64,000 bases of DNA from Cliona cf. orientalis (Eukaryota > Porifera > Demospongiae > Clionaida > Clionaidae). Under the pieces are notes generated by a model, which ran no database searches, had not been told where the DNA came from, and worked only from the letters and a program-made list of their open reading frames with translations. Each line of letters begins with the position of its first letter. Position 1 is the stretch's first letter. Shown here piece after piece: positions 25,934-40,710 of the stretch. The position numbers and the translations under genes are program-made. The stretch spans positions 1,302,001-1,366,000 of the forward strand of contig OZ005696.1 in assembly GCA_963930775.1 (NCBI GenBank), written 5' to 3'.

Positions 25934-28900
25934 TGAATCAGTAAACAGCTCATATCCATGATAACTTTTATACAACATTGGAAAATAGAAAAGCTTGCAA
26001 AAAAAACTGCAACTGAGAAATTTTGGACCATACTTACTGTTGAAGACTGCAGTCCAGGAGGAGTGGGAGCCAGCTGCCTCTGAGGGGGCTCTGGGGACAT
26101 CAGTGTACCGTCCCTCGCTTTCCCCGTCCCCGTAGGTGACGTAATGACCCCGCCAGGTCCCGGGAGTCCGGGTACAAAGGTCGAAGGAGCAATATCCGAC
26201 GTGCGAATACTCTTGACAACATTCTCCAGCGTGTCGTAGGCAGACTCTTCTACTTCGTTCTGGGGTGTTGATTCCGGCGGCAACGCTGCAATCTTGTTCA
26301 CCACGTTATAGATGTCTTCTATTCCACTCATAGTTGAGCTACGCATCGATAATCGACTGATCTGCAGAGTGCGGTGTGGTATGGTACATGTATATACAGA
26401 AGTGAGAACATGAGCCAATGCATAGATATATATACGAGTGCTCAATCTAAATTTAGAAGCGTTACGTACACAATAATATAACGTAATACTAGGAAGAATT
26501 TTGAGCAATCATTGTTGATTTTGTTGGATGAGTTATGTAAGATAATGAGAATATCAGTCAGTACAGAACTACAGCTCAGGAGATCTACATGCAACAGGAC
26601 GCCATAAGGCAGTTGTGTATGGCCATGCGCTCAATGTATTGGTCCAATGTGCGTCTACCAATCAAATCACTGCCGCAAAACAGGACACAAACACTATCGT
26701 GTTTATACAACACTTCAGAGTGGGGTATATACCCATTTTTAATTATTGTGTTTTTACGATAGGGGGAGGGGAGAGGAGAATAAAAGAGTATTTTAAGGAG
26801 AGACTAAACAATTACTGGGGTGCATCTACCGAACCCTTTGGTGGACCAAATCCAGAGATGTGTTGTATGCAAATACGATAGCTACTGACTGCTATACAAG
26901 CGATATCAGCCACCACCAGCCGGAAGGACGCTGCCAATGATAATTGTATCAAGCGATAACAATAATTGTTTGCACGTGGACGCAGCTATACACATAGGTA
27001 TTTCCCTGCAGTAAAATCTAAGCAGACAAAAGTGACATTTTAATCAGCTGCTAATGGGAGGGAGGGAGAGGGGGGGGGGGGGAGAGAGGAAGATAGTATA
27101 TTATTCAAGTGATGACAATCCAGGTAACACTTCGAGAATATTTCCTGAGTGGAGAACATTTCCCACCCATAATTTTCAGCTTTAATTTGCTGATAGTTAA
27201 GATAAATTTTTGCCAAGAGAGTGAGTGCACCAACGTACCGATGAGTATATCTTCTGGTGGTCTGAGATGCTGACGGGGCCTGAAGTATCATCCAGATCAT
27301 CGTCACTCTGAAACAGCTCATCGTCGTTATCCTCCATGTCCGACCAGCTGTAGTTGCGAGCAGGAAGGGGTGGGGGCTCCTCCTCAAGACCCATCTCACT
27401 AGAGGGGGGCGGAGAGAACAGTGCAAGTAATTACCGTGTATAAATAATTATTATGCATATTATGACACCATGGCATTCATTTGTACATTATGTGTATCAC
27501 AAATACACGTAAATATACCGTAATACAATGCATGGAAAAATTTTTCAATTGTTGAAAATGTGCGTTTTTCTGGTAAAGGTCATCAATTGCTCCATATATA
27601 AACGTTCTGAGACTTTATAAATGCTAATTTTTTGCGTTAAATTGGATCATGCATTGTATTCGATTAACTACGGTATGTTACAATTGTTGAACAAAAATTA
27701 GCCACGTACCATGCATCCTTAAATTACACAGTAAGATTTTCCCCACCAGATCCCCCCACCCCCCCCCCCCCCCCCCATCCCCCACCCAGACACACAAGTA
27801 CCTTGGTGAGTATCTCCTTTCTGGTAGTGACGGTGCCTCCTCACCACCTTCGTCAGATTCCCTTCTCGTCGGGACTAGGGGCGGGGCTCCGTGACCGTTA
27901 GACATGGGGGGACCACGGAAGTCTTTCGGTAGACTCGACGTGCGGTCATCGTACTGTAAGATAGAAATTTAGACTCAAATCACAGAGCTCATATACATGT
28001 ATACATGTATACATGTACATGTACATGTACATGTAGCTAGCTGCATAGCACCAAGATGCAGTTAATAATCCCACATTTCAAGATCGATCTCTATGTATCA
28101 TGTCATCAATGGATTGTGAAGTAGGCCGCCAAAAATTAATGCTAAATTAATTTCTATGGAGCTACCAAGTCGACAAGAGGCATCTTAGAGCACATGCATC
28201 ATGCAACCAAAGATGCACAGTACCGTACTTAATCTAATACAACGCATGGAAAGAAAATAATTTCTATTTTGAAAAACGTGTTTTCTGGTAAAGGTCGTCA
28301 ATCGCTCCATATATAAACATTATGAGAATTCATAAAATGCTAATTTATTGCGTTAAATTGGATCATGCGTTGTATTCGAATAACTACGGTATAACTGCTT
28401 AATGAGATACAAAAATTTATTTAATTGTTGCAGAATCTATAGGTAAATTTCACTTACTGGTTCAGGAGATGTGAGAGAAGTTTTGGCCCTCCTTCCTCCG
28501 GTAGACATACTCCTGCTGCTCCTCACCTCCATGTCAGGAAGGAGAGAGTGACCACCAAGGGAACGGTCAGTGTCAAATGATCTAGTGCGGTACTTGGACA
28601 GAGATGATGGAGACGCTATAGAAGACAAATTTAAAATATAATAATAATATGATAGTAGATATACTGTCGATTCAAATTTTTGCAATCTTGCAACAAACTT
28701 TCGCCTCTCCCTCTCCTCCCCACTTTCTATCCCTCCCTCCCTCCCTTTCATCCTCTCTCTCTCCCTGCCTCCCTATCTCTCTCTCTCTCTCTCTTCCACT
28801 CACCCTGTCCTTGTGGTGATGGCGTCTGTCTTCCTCGCGGCTTTGGAGCAATTGGAGGTGGAGGCTTCTTACTCTTCCTGTCGGGGACGCTGTACAGCGC

Positions 28901-30531
28901 TCCCTGATCGGGCGGAGTCACTACCCTTTTAGGAGGTGGGTGTGGCTTCTCTCTCAGAGCCGGCTTTGGTTGTGTCGTCTTCTGCACAGTAGCGTACATA
29001 TCCGCAGCCACATCACCGGTAGTAGTAGTGACGTTGTTAGCTGCTTGCTTCTGTGGCTGATGCGTCTGATTGTGGTGGTGCGCACGTAAAGGTACCTTGT
29101 TGGCCCTACTAAACTGGACCTGGTTGTTGAGCACATTGTCTGCAGAGGCGTGTCGCTTGTGGCCATATCTGGTAGGCTTTTGCACCGAAGAGTAGAGGGG
29201 TCCACCATTGGGCTGTTGGTGCTCCTCCGATCCACTGACGATTTTTTGCTGAGTCAGCAAGGGGGACTGGGACGACATCGGAGGGGGCGTACGAGCCACC
29301 ATTTTTGGACTGGGGGAGGATTTTCCACGAGGTGCTGCTGATCTTTCGACGGGCTCCCCAGTAGTAGCGGTGGGGGGAACGGATGTCAATTTTGAGTCTC
29401 TCCGAGGGGGGATCTTTGGAGGGGCCTTAGTGGGTTTGGGGTGTGGCTTTTTCCTTTGGACCTTGCTAGTAATATCGACTGTGGCATACATTTGTTCAGG
29501 GTCACCATTTCCACGCTCATCAACTGTTGCGTACGCTTCTATGGGGGGATTTACACCATGCCCTCGTTCGTCAACGGTAGCGTATGCCTCTATAGGGGGA
29601 TTTATACTATGCCCCCGATTGTCAACTGTAGCATATGCCTCTATGGGGGGATTTATACCATGCCCCCGTTCATCAACTGTAGCGTATGCCTCTATGGGGG
29701 GATTTACACCACGCCCCTGGTCATCAACGGTAGCATACGCCTCTATAGGCGTATCGGAATCCAACCCATCATCAGAATGATCATAAGGTAATAAATGATC
29801 ATAACCGCGGCTATCTTGTGTGTCCAACAAACGATCATAACCACCCCCTTTGCCATTCAACGACCTTCTCTTGTCCGTCCGTTTCTGGACCGTAGCGTAC
29901 ATGGCATCCTCCACCTCCTCTTCTTCAATTTCCTTTGGTTCCCCTCGACCTGGGAGGCCTGGGGGGATCCCATTCACGGCCCCTGCTGCTGCCACCATCC
30001 CCACAGGATGATGGTCTGCCCTCCGAGGAACAGGCGGTGGGGACATACTCGGACTTTTTCCTCGTTCCCCCCTCGCCCCCCTAGCCGGTGATGGCAGGGG
30101 CTGCCCCTGAGGTTGAGGTACAACGCTAACCATCATATCGGGAGAGAGAGGAGTCCGCACTGCGTCCTGAACGCTAGCGTAATCGCCCTCCAGGGCACTC
30201 TCGTTTCGTAAGATGTCCTCCAGACTGAGAGTCTTCTTGGAGTCTAGCTTCTCCGGTGTGTTGCTGCTGTAGCGCAGGGTGTGGTGCTGGGGAGAGAAGA
30301 AAGTTGCAGCAGGCGTGCCGGCCACCTTGCTGAGCCTCTGACGTTCGAGTGTGGCTTGTTTCTTCTGTTTCATGCCCTTCAAGAGCTCAATGGGATCGGA
30401 GTAGGCACCGTCATCATCATTAGTGGGAGCAGCCTGGAGAGGGGAAGGTGAAGATACATGTATGTACTTATTAACAGCAAATAGTTTGCGGCTACAATTA
30501 TTTATCGTGAATCAGTATCATGAACACACAG

Positions 30532-30593
<62 letters not shown>

Positions 30594-33500
30594 GGAGGGA
30601 GGGAGGGAGGTGGTACATTATTCTTTTACATACACAATCTTGGCCGACAACCAATACATAGTCACATAATATTAATCCTTGATGAGAGAGAGACAGAGTG
30701 AGAGAGAAAGAGAGAGAGAGCTATACTACTCACCTTGGTAGCCTTGGACCTTGAAGGAGGGCGTGGCAGTGTCCCCCCTTGCACGGGACCATCGATCATG
30801 GCGTTCGAGTCGACCACCTTGTCAAGAAAAGCACCAATGGAGTGTCTCGATTGAGAGAGAGAAGGGGGCGGGGCCGGGAGGAGAACGGGTTCAGAGGACA
30901 GAAACGAAGGTCTAATTAGAGGAAGGAAAGAAAAAAAGAATTTTAAACACAGATGCACTCGTGAATAAAGTACTACAGCTATAGTATTGTACGTGACATG
31001 GTAATACACAGATACTAGGTATAGTATGAATACAGGGTGAACATTGGGGTGACAAATTGTTACAAACGAGTATCTGTTTGCAGCATCAGGTGTGACAAAT
31101 ATCTGATACCAAGGTACACAATAATCATCATCATAGCTACAGCCATCCCATCTCCTGTACACCGACAATGTGATGGACACAGCGACTCTCGTCAGCACTA
31201 TGCAATTTGCTGACAGTAATAATAAAATTATAACTACAAGGCATGCAGACGTGCAAAAGACAGCATATACATGTACATGTACATGTATACTGAAACACCA
31301 TTACAACTCTAGATAATACATGTAATTATCTCTAGACAATAATAACTATTATGATTTGAGCACTGAACCATCGTGATAACTTACTTGCATATCGATTAAC
31401 TATAGTAATAATGTACTATCACCTACACTCTTGCCTACACTCAAGCAATAGCAAGTTTAAAAGCAACTACATGGTTAGACGCAATTCTTCAGCTCAAATT
31501 TATAATCTACTGACGCCGTGATAGATAGATAGATAGATAGAGAGGATATTTTCACCAAACTCCTACTCTTCCTTCAGTCAGATTTATACAACATAGGCCC
31601 ACAGTAGCAGCAACACAGCGCAGGTTATGCCTTTAAAAATATCACAGATACATACAAAGGTACACTCGACAGTGGTAAACTTTCAACAAATCCAATAATA
31701 ATTGCTAAAATTGCTTTCAAATCATAGGTGAAGTCTTAGACTCACTACACTATTGATCCGCATGTAGTTACAAGGATATGCATCAGTTGTCAAATCCATC
31801 ATCATTCTACCTTCAAGATATACTTACTCAAACCTCAAGAGCAGGAAACTTTCAACATGCCTACACTGACTGATACATGTACCTTTGCTGGAAATTTATA
31901 GTCATCGGAAAATATAATAACATTTACATCTGTAGAAAGTTTCTGCTATGCACAGGTGAGAGTATGAAAACTTAACATCAACAGTGCATATTTCTTATAC
32001 AATACGGGGAATGCTATAGGAAATTACAATGTATGCCCCTACATGTACACAGGAAGATGTTGTTAGAGCATCTGTAGCTTGTGACGCATGACTGTCAGAA
32101 CTATGGTCAAAACTGTTGCACAAAGCAAAATTAAAACCAAACATGTGATGAAAAAACCCCTAATATGGTAATAGTACACAGAACTACAGACTAGTACCAG
32201 AAGTCCAGAACACAGCAAAAAAAGTTGAGACCATGCCCTGGCATGAAGAGCACATGGTACACAGGATGCTTATAAGTGTACATGTCCCCCCATATCATCA
32301 CCATCATCACTATGGCTCTGTATCATCATCACGACTATATGCATACGGAGGTGACGTCAATCACCACAGAAATATGCCACAATCATAAGCTAAGCCAAAA
32401 GTCAACATGCCATGCACAGAGGACGGATTCACGACAATATTTTACGGTTTTCACAGGTTGTGGGGGTTTTACCATAAATGGAAGAAATCCTAAGCTGCGA
32501 GCATCTCCACTCTACTAGCTAGCTACATGTACTTGGAATCTGGCTAAAACGGTCACCTACGGGCCAAAAATCAGAGCCTGCAATAATTATAGAGACGGCT
32601 GCTTTAAATACTAATTTTAAAGAGGCATATTATTACAATAATGTACGGAATTTGCCACTTATGACCATGCAGATCACACTCTAATAAAATTAATAAAAAG
32701 TGTCAATTCACAGAAATTATTAAATTATTTCACCTGTCAGGGAGTCTTCTTGCCTGCTTCCTGCCGTGGAGTTGCTGCCGTATCTCCTCGGGGATCTCCT
32801 GGGCGTTGTACGATGTGAAGCGACTGAACCAACACTTGTACAAGAAGTCTGAGCAGAAGTTCACTGAAAAATGAAAATTTTGATGTTAGATTTACTTAAG
32901 AGATTTACTGGGGTTTGTGCGTAAGCAACTGACACAAATGCCAGAAATTTTGTTGAAACTTTGTGTAAATAAACATGCCACCGGTCATCTAGTTCTCAAA
33001 GGCTGGCTCCTAAGGTTTAAAATTGGTAGTAGAAGGTAAACCTAATGTATGCATGTGTGCATGTACATGTATGTGTCCTTACTTGGCAATGCTTTTCCAT
33101 TGTTGTAGACAAAAACTGCATTTGACTCATTGGCCAGACTCCGCCCCTCCTCCAGTAGCTTGTTGTCATGTGATCCATCCATTGCCATGGCAACGATGAG
33201 CTTCGGTAGATTGGGTAGTTTTGGCAGGAGTGCCTTGGCTACAGCCAGTGAGGCTGGCCGCTGCGTCGAGTACACTAGGATTATACCAAGGCGAACAAAC
33301 GACAGAGTGTCCTTGAGATCTGCAAGATATAATTATTATAAACAATGAGCACATACATGTACATATAGGGGTCAGTTAGTGGATTTAGGAAGATGAAATG
33401 GGTGCCTAGCTGATAGAACCTTTTTTTGCAGAACTTAGCGCATGCACCCAAGAATTGCCCACAATTCTCATTTCATCACACTGTGAGCTACAGGTACAGT

Positions 33501-34477
33501 GTAACTAACGTTTGAGTTTCGATCTATACATGGAAGTACACATATAATATTATACTTACTGAGGGCGGAGTGAAAGGTCAGAGTGCATGTCCTGTGTTGT
33601 TTGTCGATGGCGCTTCTGTGGAAGAGCGCTGCAGTGGCGTCTCCTCCATCGTAGGCACTGACTAGCTGGTGGGCCAGCCAAGGGGAGAGGAGGGACTCCA
33701 CAGGGTATGGGTCATCACGCAGCGTGCACACGGCAATGCTACATGTAAGGGAGAGGGAGAGGGAGAGAACAAGAAGTGATTAATACAAAATCAATGGGCA
33801 AATCATCATAGCAACAAGTAGATGCAAGAAATTTCATACCATAGTACCCTTGGAACCGCTAGCAAAAGCAAAAAACGCTCACAAGCAATTAGTAGATAGT
33901 TTTGCTTGATTGTACAGCAGGAATGCAGGCATAAAGACAGATGGACAGATCTGTTCCCAGAACCAGCTAGGGTATTGGATATTTGCCAGGGGAGGAAAAA
34001 AGGGAAAAATCCACTTCAAATAAATATTTCCCCTTTAACCAAAAATGCCGCTAAAATTCAAACATATACATGTATATGTATATGACATTGCGTTAGGTCC
34101 GTGACAGGACTCGATTCAGCAATTCGAGGATTTCCTATACACTAGCCAAATTAGCCATTTGCCACTGCATCCTTCACTTTGGCTACTTAAAGGGAAAAAA
34201 TTCGACTCACTTGAGACCCCTTGGGTTGTTTAGTCTCAGCTCTGAGTTGAGGTACTCGTCGATGTGCGCCACGCCGTTCATGAGAGAGAGAATCAACTGG
34301 TGGATGACCGTTGTGACGACCAGTCTCTTGGGCTGAGGGGTTGGACGCTCCATCATACACACACACTGCACCATGTTGGCCAGACGCTTGGCTCCCTGGT
34401 GCAAGGGACTCTGAGGACTGTCGGGTTTGATGTCTGACTCAGCAGCTGGAGATAAGGGAGAGAGAGAGGGAGGGAGG

Positions 34478-34521
<44 letters not shown>

Positions 34522-37500
34522 AGAGAGAGAAGGGATTACACACAGATCAAAAGGCACAAAGCAGTACACCTAACTGAATTATAAGAGTAGACTCTTGGTA
34601 CAATGGATGCATGTACGAATTAACAACTTTCACCACTTGACTTACATGCATCGAGAGCGAGAATGATCAGGGGCATCCCCCGGTAAGGTGGCATCGTGTC
34701 CGAGTGGGGGATCCAGAATCTCTCCAGCACCTTCTCCAACCAACCTAGACATTCCATTGTGTTCACCACGGCAACGGCACCTACACACAAACAATACCAC
34801 AAACATAACATTGTACATCTACTCTGGATGCCCAGTCCTTGAGATCGAACTAGCAGTGGTAGGTTATAAGAAGGTTTTCCCATACGTACCTTGAGGGGAG
34901 AAGCTTTCGTTGGTCATTGTTTCAACGTCCTCTCCAATGAACAGGCTCATCTCGAGCTGGTAGGTACGGTCGTCAACCTGACACGTTCCACCACCGCTGA
35001 GGTGATTCTGAGGGAGAGAGGATTGAGTCATTATGGTACACGTAGGTGAACAACTGAATAGCATAAGGTAAATGAACCAGTTATGAAACAGTGAGTTATA
35101 AACTGACTTTTAGGTGAAACTAGATCTAATTAGCTCTTTGTTTCATAACTGGTACATATTTCATAACTGGCTCACTTCCCTTACTTCATAATTAAGACAG
35201 CTGCATGCATTCAAAACGTTGAGTGAATATTAGTTTTGCATGCATACATGTACATTATACATTGTACTTTTAAGGTAGGGTAGTCAATGTGTTGACATAA
35301 CACACCAGTGATGCAACGCTGCATTAGCATTACGCTTATTAATTATATTAAATATTCGTGAGCTCACCATGAAGTCACTCCTGAGAGTGATGGCATTGTC
35401 CTGGGTCCGGGCCAGAATGGACAGATTGAAAAGCTGATCCTTGGGGTCCAGTACCCACTTCAGCGAGTCCTCCGCCTTAGGTACGAAGTCAGGAGGCTTC
35501 AGTCTCCCTCGGTTGAGCGTACCCTCGGCTAAGAGGCTCCGAAGGTTGTCCGCAAGGTGGCTCTTCCCATAAATGCTCCTCTCCGGGAGTTGGAGTCCGC
35601 CAATGTGCTTCAAGATCTGACTGTGACGGATACCGGGCCTCTTGTCCAGACGCTTGTAGCACTCGTGGTCCTATGATGTATTGATTACATCATCATTGTA
35701 TCATGCATTAAGCGGGGAGAGGCTAGACATGCACAAACAATTTAAGATATCTAAGATTATTGCCTTGTCCTCAGGCCCATGTACATCCTTCATCAAGCAC
35801 TACATCAACTACATCAAAGCATTCCACTAGTCCCACATCAAAGGCTATCTCTCACACATCAAAGCTACTCTCATGTGGCCTCACCTTGAGCTCCTCTGAT
35901 ACTCTAGTGATCATTTCCGCCTCGCTGATGTTCGGATCGAAGATGTCGTGGCGTTCCAGCAACAACTCCTCCAGGTTGGCCAGGCACTCCTGCTCCACGC
36001 TGCCCATGTAGTCGTGGTAGATCTTGATTAACCGGTCTGACGGGACGTGTATGGCATCGCTGGCCACACCCAGATCACTCCATAACTGGTCCATATCAAC
36101 CCCTACATACATGTACATGTATGTGAGTGTGTGCAATGATTTGAAGCATATGTGAGCGTGTGATGAAATAAAACAAAATATAATGCCTACATGTTTTATG
36201 TAAATATGTGAATTCTGACCACCCACTTACACGTATAATAATGTATATACATTGTACATGTACATGTAGGGTATAATTATAACCACATGCAGACTGACTC
36301 TATAGCCACATAAATAGCAACATGAATCTCAACTACTACTGTATAAGCTGACGTAATCAAGGTGCAGAAAAGGACGGGACATCAGTCAGTTGGTCAGTCA
36401 TGGCCACACTTCCTGCACTCCAGAGGAAGAGAGAAATACCCAACTCAAACCAACAAAAACATGATCTCCTCCTCTAGAGGATATGAAATCTACACATACT
36501 TCTAAATAATCATCACATCACCTTCGATCTGTTCTTTATCATCCTAGATCATGCATCCTCTATATAATATTATATACTCAGGTCTTAAGGCATAAACATA
36601 GCCTATAGACTGTACTAGCTGAGCAATTCCACACTGTATCATTGTACACATGTACTTGCACATGCATACATGTATACATATACATGTACATGTACATGTA
36701 TTTGTTGGTAGTTGCTTAGCAACCAACGTTTTTATAGGCAATTTGCCGGCTATGAGAAGGGGTTGGGTCATCATAAAGTAGGCCAATGATGAACAGAGGT
36801 CAACTACCAACAAAATAGTTATCTGCCAGTAATTGGGGTGCATTCGACCATGCATCTCATGCACCCCAATTACTGGCAGATAACTATTATATACATCTAC
36901 AATGTTCTTGTATACATAGACGAAGATTACCATACATGTACATGTATATGCACATACACCTCTGTATACACTAGTCAAGGGAAATCACCATGCAACCTAC
37001 TTCACTGCAAATATCCATCGATATCAGCTGCCATATTGTGACAGTATGGTTTCTCAAGATGAGTCATGTGGCTGATAATTATTGTACTCTATAGAGTCAA
37101 ATGTAGGTGGAAGCTAGGTGGGTGGATTCTCTTACCAGGCTGAAGACCCACTGAGTGGTTAAGGGCTTCTTGGATCTTAGAGCATGCAGCTTCTTCCCTC
37201 AACTCTTTCAACACCTGGAGAGGGGAGGGAGAGAGGTAGAGAAAGAGAGAGAGGGGGGGGGAGGGAGGATGAGAAAAAACAACAAGCTTAATACCTTATA
37301 TGGTCAAGAAGGGGACACAATGATTTTATGATGTCTATCTTTGGTGGTTGCATTAGATCAGCCCTCCAGAGTTCAAGGAGTATTAGATTACAGTGCACTA
37401 TCTCCAGCCATGGCTGCTGACTCATCAAAATTACTACCCCACACAAACAGCCAAGCTCTACTCTGGCTTCACCAGACAAAACAAGCCATCTCTGATGCAA

Positions 37501-40500
37501 CCACAACATATAGTGAACATCTACTTGTACATATAAAAGCATATGAGGGAATAAGCCTTCAGTAGGAGTGTGTGCAGATTTGTATGATTGCTATCCTGGT
37601 CAATATCAAGGGTGTGTCTAGCCTAGGCAGGTGCAGTTGCTGGCTAGGTAGCGTCTAACTTCCTTCCAATAAAACAAAATAACATTGTAGCTCTACTCAA
37701 CTCACTACATCGATATGTTTCTGCAGTAAATCCTCAGCCCTGTCATCGTCCAGGATCTCAAAAGGCACGTGGTCGTTGTTCTCTCTGTTCAAGAATGCCA
37801 CGTCTTCTTTCCAATTCTTCACGTCCGAGAAGTACTTTGGAAACTTTGTGCTACAGTGGAGCGCCTCCTTGCAGGTCTTGAGTGTAGCACCGAGCTCGAG
37901 GTCCGACAGAATGGCTTCGAAAATGTGTGGCAACATCTCAATGTAGGCAGTTTCTTTTCTCTTGATGAGCTCTTGCTTGAGGTAGCGTAGCTTGGCTCTG
38001 ATAAGACGGTTTACGCGCTCCGTTCCACAAAGCTCCGTGAGAAGTTTAAACTCAACATGACTTTCGAGCATCTTGCGGGCATCATTTAGGGGCGTGTCAA
38101 AGTACGCTAGATTGTTATCAAGCACCTTTTGAAAGCTCTCCTCGTTGTTGTAAATTCTGTTGTCCAAGAGGCTCTTCGATTCGGCGTAAGGGACCATCTT
38201 CGAGCGAGGCTTTCTTGTGTCTACCAGGTGGGCCATGACCAAGAAGCAGAGCTCAACGTTGACTCCCTTCAGGGCACTCACTTCGACCGTTGGGATAGGC
38301 TTTTTGGCTTTTGAAACAATCTCGTTCACGATTGACACCGTGGTCTCATTCGCATGGTCAAACTTTGTCATCGCCACGACGATTGGCTTCTTTTTCGCCT
38401 CCAAGACATTCGATAACAAACGATCGAAAAACTCTTTCTGGGGATTTTGGGGGTCGCTAAAATCCGTAGAAACATCCACGCAAACGATGAATCCATCTAC
38501 TGTGAATTTGTCGGGAAACCTGCCAGCGTCGGCGTATTCTTCTGGGAGGGAGAGCTGGTCCGGTTCGATGTAGGTGGTCTTGCCGCTGCACTGCAGTTTC
38601 AACTGAGTCACTCGCTTGTGGTAGGGCTTCGTGTTCTGAAACGTCTTGAGGGTGGAGTCGTCCACAAACTCGGTGTGCTCAACAATCTGTAGATACATTG
38701 AAGACACACGTATTGTATAGTGAGGCTCTAATGCAGAAAAGTATATTCAATTCTCTAGTTAAGTGCACTATGCATTTGTTTGTTAGTCGCAAAATCTCCG
38801 TTCCAATCTAGGTAAATAGTGAAAGTAGACAGGAGGGCCATTTGTCAGTGCATAAACAGAGAGGGGAGGGCACCAGGGAGACAGATAGCCAGGGCTAATA
38901 AGAGACCCCCAGGTTATATCATCCATATAGTATCATACACAAGGATTGGTCCCCTGAGGCATTGAATAGTCACACATGAATGAGTAAGGAGGTGAGGTAA
39001 TCTATCCGTGCCCTTCCAGACTCCTAGAGAGAGGGGGGAAGAGGTTTAGAGCTGCTTTTTTTTAGTTTTTAGTTAGGCTAGCTACTACATGTACAGCTGG
39101 CCTCAGCTGAAGAGGAGGGGAAGCAATGTTTATTCAGGGTCGGGGATTGTTTAATGTGATGTCTTCCCATATAAAGCAAATGTGGTCAGAGGGAGAGCTA
39201 ATGGTGTGTGTGGCAGTAGGTAGCTGTGACCACACTGTCACTGTAGAAAGAGGCACACTTTTATCCCAACATGTGCTGCACATGGAAACAATAATTAAAA
39301 CTAGTACGTGCGTAACTGATTGAATTAATAGAATAATAGACTTGATTTGATTACAATATCCTGTCTTTCAATGCTACATCTGACGGTACACAACTCCACC
39401 CTTTCTTGGTTTTGTACATGTAGTTAAACCAAAAGCCACCCATACTGATATACACCATTACACTTGTACGTATGTACATGTATGTATTGGTCTGATTGGA
39501 GCTGTTTGTCCCATTATTGGGCCAATCGTTTGACTGATGAGCCAGATTAATAGGGCGAATACCAAGATATTAGCTTAACAAGGTAGAACTAATTGAAAAC
39601 TAACGGCAGGAAATAGTACATTAATTTACTCAAACATAATGAAGCTACCCCTTCAACACCCCCACCCCCCCTTCAGCTTTAATCTTTAAGCACGCAACAT
39701 CAGAGTATGCATGTTGTACACTTTAAGCACTTAAACCTATTAAGGGATTTAAGTATTTGTGGCATAGAGAATCGATAAACATTCAAATTTTGAGTAACAG
39801 CTAAAAAAAAAAACATCCTAAATATGCCACACATGCGTGTGTGTGGTATGTGTAGGGGAGCGCACATGCACGCACATGCATGCACTATGATCACATACAT
39901 GCATGTACATGTACATATACATGCATACTTTATAATTTGTACTATGCCCATCAATAATTGTTATTATGCACACACACAGAGCCAGATAAATGCACGTGTT
40001 TTCAAGCATATCAAAGTAAATTATTTGCGAAAAGCAACAACCAATGTTGGAACGCTTCATCAGTTTATTTGCACACCGAGAGATTCGCCTGAAATGCGTG
40101 ACGCTGTGCATGCGTTACTCAACGGTAGCTGTATGCAAATATTGGATTGTTTCTGAGTGTTATTGAACGTACATATGCACACTGTAAATATTGCTCCCTG
40201 CAAAATAATTTAGTCATTGTCGACGGACGAACACTCGTAAAGTGTGTTTGTGGAATGGCCACATGGAGCCACGACTGATAAACAAACACTCCAGACAGAC
40301 AAAAGCCAATAAAACAAGCAATGCGGAGGTAACAAAACAGCTACTATTCCCAGGTCTCAGTGGAAGATGTGTTTTTAAAACTTAGCTCTTCAGGATTGAC
40401 AAACTGTCCTTCCATTGATCTACAGTGTATCTCTTATGCTATAACAAATCCCAAGCTCTATCCATCTCTCTCCTACTACATCAACAGGACATCAAAAAAG

Positions 40501-40672
40501 CATTAAGTGTTGTGGAGTACCACTGCTGGACTACAAACACTAACAGATATATAGACTCCAAATAATCACTAATTCAGTTACAGTAGTGCTGCTATGCTTC
40601 ACGTTTTTCACTTTTTTATATTGTATAATATGTACATATACTAAGAATTGAAGTATTCAACTTTTTGTGCAG

Positions 40673-40710
<38 letters not shown>

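Noticed and set aside
29475-29760. Possible CRISPR-like array
   Set aside because: Repeats are contiguous, coding and without unique spacers; the genome is eukaryotic.
29370-29780. Long plus-strand open frame of 136 codons
   Set aside because: It lies antisense to the RhoGAP tyrosine-repeat exon; its repeats are just the reverse reading of that array.
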